A stretch of 64,000 bases of DNA from Verrucomicrobiota bacterium (GTDB lineage: Bacteria > Verrucomicrobiota > Verrucomicrobiia > Opitutales > Opitutaceae). Shown piece after piece: positions 59,839-64,000 of the stretch. A program made the translations under genes and the position numbers. The notes under the pieces were generated by a model. The model was not told the origin of the DNA, did no database searches, and was given only the letters and a program-made list of their open reading frames with translations. Position 1 is the stretch's first letter. Each line of letters starts with the position of its first letter. Location of the stretch: NCBI GenBank assembly GCA_018239675.1, contig JAFEGX010000126.1, forward strand, positions 1-64,000, in the 5' to 3' direction.

Positions 59839-61338
59839 TCAGGAGGCGGGTTGGGAACTTACGACGGTGGACGGCGCGGGCGTGAGGAGGGAGCCGACAA
59901 TCATGCCGAGAAAGGCGAGGCCGAACGACGAGCCGCCGGCGATCTCGGCCGGGATCTGCCGGTCGGGCCAGACCTGTGCCACGACAAGGAAGGTCAGGGG
60001 TCCGATCGCGCCAAGCACGAGCGCGGCGTAGGCGCCGACCGAGTTGGCCCGCGGCCAGTAGAGTCCGGCGATCAGCAGCGTGAACACGCTCGCGAGGTAG
60101 ATGTTGCCCGTGACCGCAAGGAAGGTCCACGCGTCGCCGGGCAGCTGGTACCAGAGGCCGAAGAACAGGAGGAAGATCGCAATGCCGAGCAGGATCACGC
60201 GCGTGAGCAGGATTCGGCCCGAGTTGGACAGCGGCGTCTTCAGGATCGGCGTGATGATGTCGTTGTAGATCACCGTCGCCCACGTGAGCATGTAGCCGCT
60301 GATCGTGGACATTTCCGCCGCGATCATGGCCGCGACCAGGATGCCCATCAGGCCGACCGGCAGCACCACGCTGAGGTAGCGCGGCATCGCCGTCATGGAG
60401 TTCAGCCCCGCGGGCAGGCCGCCGTGCTGCTGGAAATAGACGAACGCCGCGATGCCCCACATGCCTGGCAGCAGGAATCGGCCGACAAAGTAGTACGAAA
60501 CGCGCCGGTACATCTTGGTGGCCGTCTTGGCGTCCTTGGTCGCGAGCACGCGGCTGATCGTGGTCTGCCACGTCGTGACCACCGCCAGCTGGAAGATGAA
60601 CATCCAGATCAGGTAACCCCAGCCGAAGCTCGAGGGATGCGCGGGATTGAACGGATGCGGCGCGGTGCCGCCGCTTGCCTCCCATGTCTTCTGCAGGGTC
60701 GTGATCAGATTCGACCAGCCGATATTGATCAGGACCATGATCGAGGTGGTCACGATGCCGATGCCGACGAGGAGGAACTGCAGGTAGTCGGTCACGAGCA
60801 CCGAGAGCATGCCGCCGAGCACGGTGTAGAGCAGCACGAGGATCAGCAACACGGTCATCACGCTCTCGAGCCAGCTCGCCGGCATGCCGGTGGCGTGGAC
60901 GAGGAAATCGCCGCCGAGGCGGAGGAAAATGCCCATGTTGAGCAAACCGCCCAGCGCGACGAACACGCCGGCCAGCCAGCGGACCTTGTGGCCGAAGCGC
61001 TTCTCGAACAGCTCGGGAATCGTCATCACGCCGGCGTCGCGCAGCGGCTTGATCACGAAGCCGGTCAGGCCGACGCACAGGAAAGCGACCGCCATGATCA
61101 CGCCGATGATCTCGCCGGAGAAGCCCTTCTCGAAGCCGAGCTGCGCCGTGTACATCACGGTCACGAGCCCCATCTCGGTCGCCGCGAGCGACGCGATGCC
61201 GAGGTTCACGTGGACCTCCCGGCCCGCGATCGTGAAGTCTTCGACTCCCCGGATGAAGCGTCTCATCCAGAGACCGGCGGAGAGGCAGCCAACGACGTAA
61301 ACGACAACGATGATCCAGTCGATCAGGGCAAGCGTCAT
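59839..61338 (-). CDS. sodium:solute symporter family protein (SSS)
   Basis: A 499-residue protein with 13 to 14 helices. FTIAGREVHVNLGIASLAATEMGLVTVMY, then GFSGEIIGVIMAVAFLCVGL and VLLYTVLGGMLSVLVTDYLQFLLVGIG, match the LeuT-fold SSS pattern (G.....TD..Q). MIAAEMSTISGYMLTWATVIYNDI is the conserved sodium-site helix 8 region. Likely substrate is a sugar, organic acid or similar solute. It is followed at once by a small membrane protein gene. Upstream is a repeat-filled gap. Confidence 0.9.
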   Translation of the reverse strand: MTLALIDWIIVVVYVVGCLSAGLWMRRFIRGVEDFTIAGREVHVNLGIASLAATEMGLVTVMYTAQLGFEKGFSGEIIGVIMAVAFLCVGLTGFVIKPLRDAGVMTIPELFEKRFGHKVRWLAGVFVALGGLLNMGIFLRLGGDFLVHATGMPASWLESVMTVLLILVLLYTVLGGMLSVLVTDYLQFLLVGIGIVTTSIMVLINIGWSNLITTLQKTWEASGGTAPHPFNPAHPSSFGWGYLIWMFIFQLAVVTTWQTTISRVLATKDAKTATKMYRRVSYYFVGRFLLPGMWGIAAFVYFQQHGGLPAGLNSMTAMPRYLSVVLPVGLMGILVAAMIAAEMSTISGYMLTWATVIYNDIITPILKTPLSNSGRILLTRVILLGIAIFLLFFGLWYQLPGDAWTFLAVTGNIYLASVFTLLIAGLYWPRANSVGAYAALVLGAIGPLTFLVVAQVWPDRQIPAEIAGGSSFGLAFLGMIVGSLLTPAPSTVVSSQPAS

Positions 61339-61449
61339 GGGAGAAAGTTAAGCCTGGACGCGGCTGGAAGGGGTGGGCCGCCCCGCCACCTTGCCGCATG
61401 CCCGCCCGGAGTGAAGCGGATTCGCGCGGAATATTCGATGGGGCGGGAG

Positions 61450-61610
61450 GCGATAAGCGGTAGGCTGTAAGCTTTAGGCTGTAGGCTTTAAACTAGGCGC
61501 TAGGCACTGGGCGCTGCTTGAGGATGCAGCCAAGTGCCGTGCTCGCCGGGCACCGCCTCCTGCTTATCGCCTGCAGCCTAGAGCCTACCGCTTAAAGCTT
61601 AGCGCCTAGA
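61450..61610. repeat. extragenic palindrome, TAGGCTGTAAGC class
   Basis: Left arm 61450-61506 (gcgataagcggtaggctg.. and taggctttaaactaggcgc) and right arm 61561-61610 (tgcttatcgcctgcagcctagagcctaccgc..) are imperfect reverse complements of about 50 bases. The right arm includes the TAG stop of the phosphatase gene (61606-61608). Confidence 0.7.
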
Positions 61611-62247
61611 GCAGCTCTGCCCCGAGCGCAGCGAGGCTCGCAAAGATCGCGTCGGCGCCGGCGGAGCGGAGCTGGGCTTCGTCGTGGGTGCCGGTGGTGA
61701 CGGCCCAGCAGGGGAAGCCGGCGTTGTGGGCGGTCTTCACGTCGAAGGGCGAGTCCCCAATCAGCAACGCGGACGCGGCCTCGGCGCCGAGCGCCTGCAG
61801 CGCGTGCGCGGTGAACTCCGGCTGCGGCTTGAGCCAGGGGGTGTCGCCCGCGCCGAAGACGCCGTCGAGCAGGGGGGCCACGCCGAGGTGCCCGCAAATC
61901 CGCCGGGAGGCTTCGGCCTGCTTGTTCGTGAGGACCCCCAGCTTCACGCCGCGGGCATGCAGCGCACGCAGGAGGTCCAGCCCGCCGGGCATCAGTTTCA
62001 CATCCTCGAGCAGGATCTGCCGGGTGTAGTCCGAATGGACCTTGATCGCGGCGGCAATCAGGTCCGGAGGCAGGAAATGCCCCATGGCGTTCGCCAGCCC
62101 GCCGCCGACGGCCCGCCGGACTTGGTCCATCGTGGGCGCCGGTCGCCCGAACTGCGGCAGGGTGTGCACGTAGGCGCGGTGGATCGTGGTGAAGGCGTCC
62201 ACCAGGGTGCCGTCGAGGTCGATCAGGATCGTCGCAAAGCGGGCCAT
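61606..62247 (-). CDS. gph: HAD phosphatase, phosphoglycolate phosphatase-like
   Basis: A 213-residue protein. ILIDLDGTLVDAF is HAD motif I, GVLTNKQ motif II, KPQPEF motif III and IGDSPFDVKTAHNAG motif IV. The cap is of the Gph/PGP type. It would dephosphorylate 2-phosphoglycolate or similar. I use ATG 62247; the longer frame has a non-conserved N-terminus. Stop overlaps the palindrome at 61450-61610. Confidence 0.85.
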   Translation of the reverse strand: MARFATILIDLDGTLVDAFTTIHRAYVHTLPQFGRPAPTMDQVRRAVGGGLANAMGHFLPPDLIAAAIKVHSDYTRQILLEDVKLMPGGLDLLRALHARGVKLGVLTNKQAEASRRICGHLGVAPLLDGVFGAGDTPWLKPQPEFTAHALQALGAEAASALLIGDSPFDVKTAHNAGFPCWAVTTGTHDEAQLRSAGADAIFASLAALGAELL

Positions 62248-62527
62248 GGAACCCCACTGCATGCGCGGACCCGGCGGGCATGGCAACACCGCGCGCTCGG
62301 CGATGGCGGTTGAACCACAAATATCACCAAGGGCACGAAGACATCGCATCCTCCTTGGCGGTCTTCGCGTCCCTGGCGGTGAACCAGATCGGGAGCTGGG
62401 GGTGATTTACCGCCAAGCACGCCAAGACCGCGAAGCAACGGACTTGGGCTGCGGGTTCTTCGCGCCCTTCGTGGCGAACTCAAAATTGGGTTGGCCCGGG
62501 GGCCGAAGGCGCGTGAACTGTGGGGCC
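62248..62527. other. divergent intergenic region with nested palindrome
   Basis: 280 bases between gph and the mlaE-like gene. Most of it is the repeat at 62314-62479. Promoters not resolved. Confidence 0.5.
62314..62479. repeat. nested extragenic palindrome, CACGAAG/CTTGGCGGT class, second copy
   Basis: Outer arms 62314-62340 (accacaaatatcaccaagggcacgaag) and 62458-62479 (cttcgcgcccttcgtggcgaac). Inner arms 62352-62382 (ccttggcggtcttcgcg...ggcggtgaa) and 62408-62436 (accgccaagcacgccaagaccgcgaag). Same order as 46469-46638. Confidence 0.75.
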
Positions 62528-63655
62528 ATGCCCGACTCGCCCGCCACGTCCCGCGCCCTGGTCTCGGCGCTTGCCGAGGGGGACGTGCTGGAGGTCGAGT
62601 TGTCCGGCACCTGGCTCATCACCGAGCCGCGACCGTCCTGGGACGAGGTCCGCGGCGCACTCAACCCGGCGCGGGTGAAGCTCGCGGTCGACGGGGTGGA
62701 GAAATGGGACAGCTCGCTGCTGCTCTTCCTGTTCGGCGTGCAGCAGTGGTGCCGCGCCACCGGAGCGTACTGCGATGCCGACAGCCTGCCGGAGAAGATC
62801 CGGACGCTGCTCGCGCAGCTGTCGGTCTCACACGAGACGAGCGTGCCGTTCGACCGGACGGAAAACTTCCTCGTGACCGTCGGGCTGGCCACGATGGACG
62901 TGCTCCACAAGGCGCGGGAAATCTCGCGCTTTGTCGGCGAATGCACGTTGAGCGCGGTGCGCTTCATGAGCGTTCCGCACCGCTTCCGGTGGCGCGACTG
63001 CTTCCTCGAGATGCAGCAGTGCGGCGCGATGGCGCTGCCGATCGTGGGGCTCATCAGTTTCCTGGTCGGCGTGACGCTGGCCTACACCGGCGCGATCGTG
63101 CTGCGGCAGTATGGCGGTGACATCTTTGTGGCCGACCTGATCGGCCTCGCGATGGTGCGCGAGATGGGGGCGCTGATGACCGGCGTGGTGCTGGCGGGGC
63201 GGACGGGCGCCGCGTTTGCCGCCACGCTGGGCAACATGAAGGCCAACGAGGAGATCGACGCGCTGGAGACGCTGGGCATCCCGGCGGTGAGCTTCCTGGT
63301 GCTGCCGCGCCTGCTGGCGCTCGGCGTCATGATGCCGCTGCTGGCGCTGTACTCGAACGCCCTCGGCATCCTGGGCGGCATGGCGGTGTCGAAGGGCCTG
63401 CTCTCGATCTCGCCGACGGCCTACTTTGTCGAGATGCAGACCATCGTGAGCCTCCCGGACATCATGGTCGGGCTGATCAAGTCGGTGTGTTTCGGCCTGA
63501 TCGTCGGCCTGGCCGGCTGCCTGCGCGGCCTGCAGGCGGAGCGGAGTGCGGTGGGCGTCGGCCGCGCGGCCACCTCGGCGGTCGTGACCGCCATCCTGTT
63601 CATCATCGTGGCCGACGCCATCTTCGCGGTGGTGTTCAACATCATCGGACTCTGA
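62528..63655 (+). CDS. MlaE-family ABC permease with N-terminal STAS-like domain
   Basis: A 375-residue protein. Residues about 1-115 form a soluble alpha/beta domain (LEVELSGTWLIT, VKLAVDGVEKWDSSLLLFL) like a STAS domain. The rest is the MlaE/YrbE permease: FLVGVTLAYTGAIVL, EMGALMTGVVLAGRTGAAFAATLGNMKANEEIDALETLGI and the final helices. It moves phospholipids across the envelope with an MlaF-like ATPase, encoded next (start 3 bases after this stop). A fused STAS, equal to MlaB, is known from some MlaE proteins. Confidence 0.88.
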   Translation: MPDSPATSRALVSALAEGDVLEVELSGTWLITEPRPSWDEVRGALNPARVKLAVDGVEKWDSSLLLFLFGVQQWCRATGAYCDADSLPEKIRTLLAQLSVSHETSVPFDRTENFLVTVGLATMDVLHKAREISRFVGECTLSAVRFMSVPHRFRWRDCFLEMQQCGAMALPIVGLISFLVGVTLAYTGAIVLRQYGGDIFVADLIGLAMVREMGALMTGVVLAGRTGAAFAATLGNMKANEEIDALETLGIPAVSFLVLPRLLALGVMMPLLALYSNALGILGGMAVSKGLLSISPTAYFVEMQTIVSLPDIMVGLIKSVCFGLIVGLAGCLRGLQAERSAVGVGRAATSAVVTAILFIIVADAIFAVVFNIIGL

Positions 63656-63658
63656 GCC

Positions 63659-64000
63659 ATGTCCACCCCCGTCCCGCCCGAACCGACTCCCGCGATCGAC
63701 GTCCGCGGGCTGAGCTGCGGCTACGACGGGCGGGTCGTGCTGAAGGACATCACGTTCTCGGTTCGGTCCGGCGAGATCTTCTTCGTCATCGGCGGCTCGG
63801 GCTGCGGCAAGAGCACGCTGCTGCGGAACCTGATCGGGATCTCGACGCCGCTCGCCGGCGACGTGCGCTTCTTCGGCCAGCCGGTCTCGGAGCATGACGC
63901 CGCCGCGCGACGGGCGCTGCTCAAGACCTTCGGCGTGCTGTACCAGAGCGGCGCGCTGTGGAGCTCGCTCACGCTGCGGCAGAACGTGGCGCTGCCCTTG
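63659..64000 (+). CDS. MlaF-like ABC transporter ATPase, 5' part
   Basis: The first 114 residues of an ATPase running past the window. LKDITFSVRSGEIFFVIGGSGCGKSTLLRNLIGI is the Walker A region with GGSGCGKST, and FGVLYQSGALWSSLTLRQNVALPL is the Q-loop region with the FQ/YQSGAL form typical of MlaF. ATG 63659 begins 3 bases after the permease stop. It would drive retrograde or anterograde phospholipid transport. Confidence 0.9.
   Translation, partial: MSTPVPPEPTPAIDVRGLSCGYDGRVVLKDITFSVRSGEIFFVIGGSGCGKSTLLRNLIGISTPLAGDVRFFGQPVSEHDAAARRALLKTFGVLYQSGALWSSLTLRQNVALPL

Noticed and set aside
1-64000. tRNA, rRNA, tmRNA or other structured RNA genes
   Set aside because: I did not see a cloverleaf with an intact TTCNANNC loop, nor rRNA conserved words. 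Small RNAs cannot be excluded by eye.

Overview
This is a GC-rich chromosomal window with long open frames on both strands. It contains no tRNA, rRNA, CRISPR array or transposase gene that I can recognise. The gene mix suggests a member of the Verrucomicrobiota, probably near Opitutaceae: a PulG-like pilin, a B12-dependent ribonucleotide reductase, NamZ, a GxGYxYP protein, sodium:solute symporter, several Gfo/Idh/MocA and xylose-isomerase-like proteins, and many short palindromic repeats between genes. This placement is inference; no marker gene fixes the species.

Region 1 (1-28,021) is a surface-glycan region. It opens with the 3' end of a type IV pilin-like gene and a clear terminator, then two tandem paralogous GT-C membrane enzymes, a GT87-like protein, further GT-C proteins and two dolichol-phosphate-mannose-synthase-like GT2 enzymes. 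A Wzx-like flippase (14,031) follows, then a tightly packed and partly ATGA-coupled run of methyltransferases and glycosyltransferases. The region ends with a polyprenyl glycosylphosphotransferase (initiating enzyme, 24,494-25,936) and an O-antigen ligase-like protein with a TPR tail. Together these would start, extend, methylate, flip and ligate a lipid-linked glycan; no Wzz or ABC exporter is visible.

Region 2 (28,221-43,453) holds a VTT-family membrane protein coupled to xseA, an exported MsrB, and a sugar and cell-wall catabolic area. The latter comprises a Gfo/Idh/MocA oxidoreductase, two TIM-barrel sugar isomerase/epimerases, a 2-hydroxyacid dehydrogenase next to NamZ, glycerate kinase, small exported proteins, a fucose-isomerase-like enzyme divergent from an AraC regulator, and an SDR.

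Region 3 (43,454-56,568) contains class II ribonucleotide reductase behind a promoter covered by two NrdR-box-like palindromes 32 bp apart. It also has RlmM, a secreted pair including a GxGYxYP protein, a SpoU rRNA methyltransferase, and a three-gene set that looks like lower lysine catabolism (DUF1338/HglS-like protein, saccharopine dehydrogenase family, ALDH7/AASADH).

Region 4 (56,569-64,000) contains RecD2 with two repeat-derived in-frame insertions, a sodium:solute symporter coupled to a 56-residue membrane protein, a phosphoglycolate phosphatase-like HAD, and the start of an Mla-type ABC transporter whose permease has an N-terminal STAS-like domain.

The most unusual feature is the set of several families of extragenic palindromes. 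Many form a bracket X...X' between genes, some overlap stop codons, and two have entered the recD2 reading frame.
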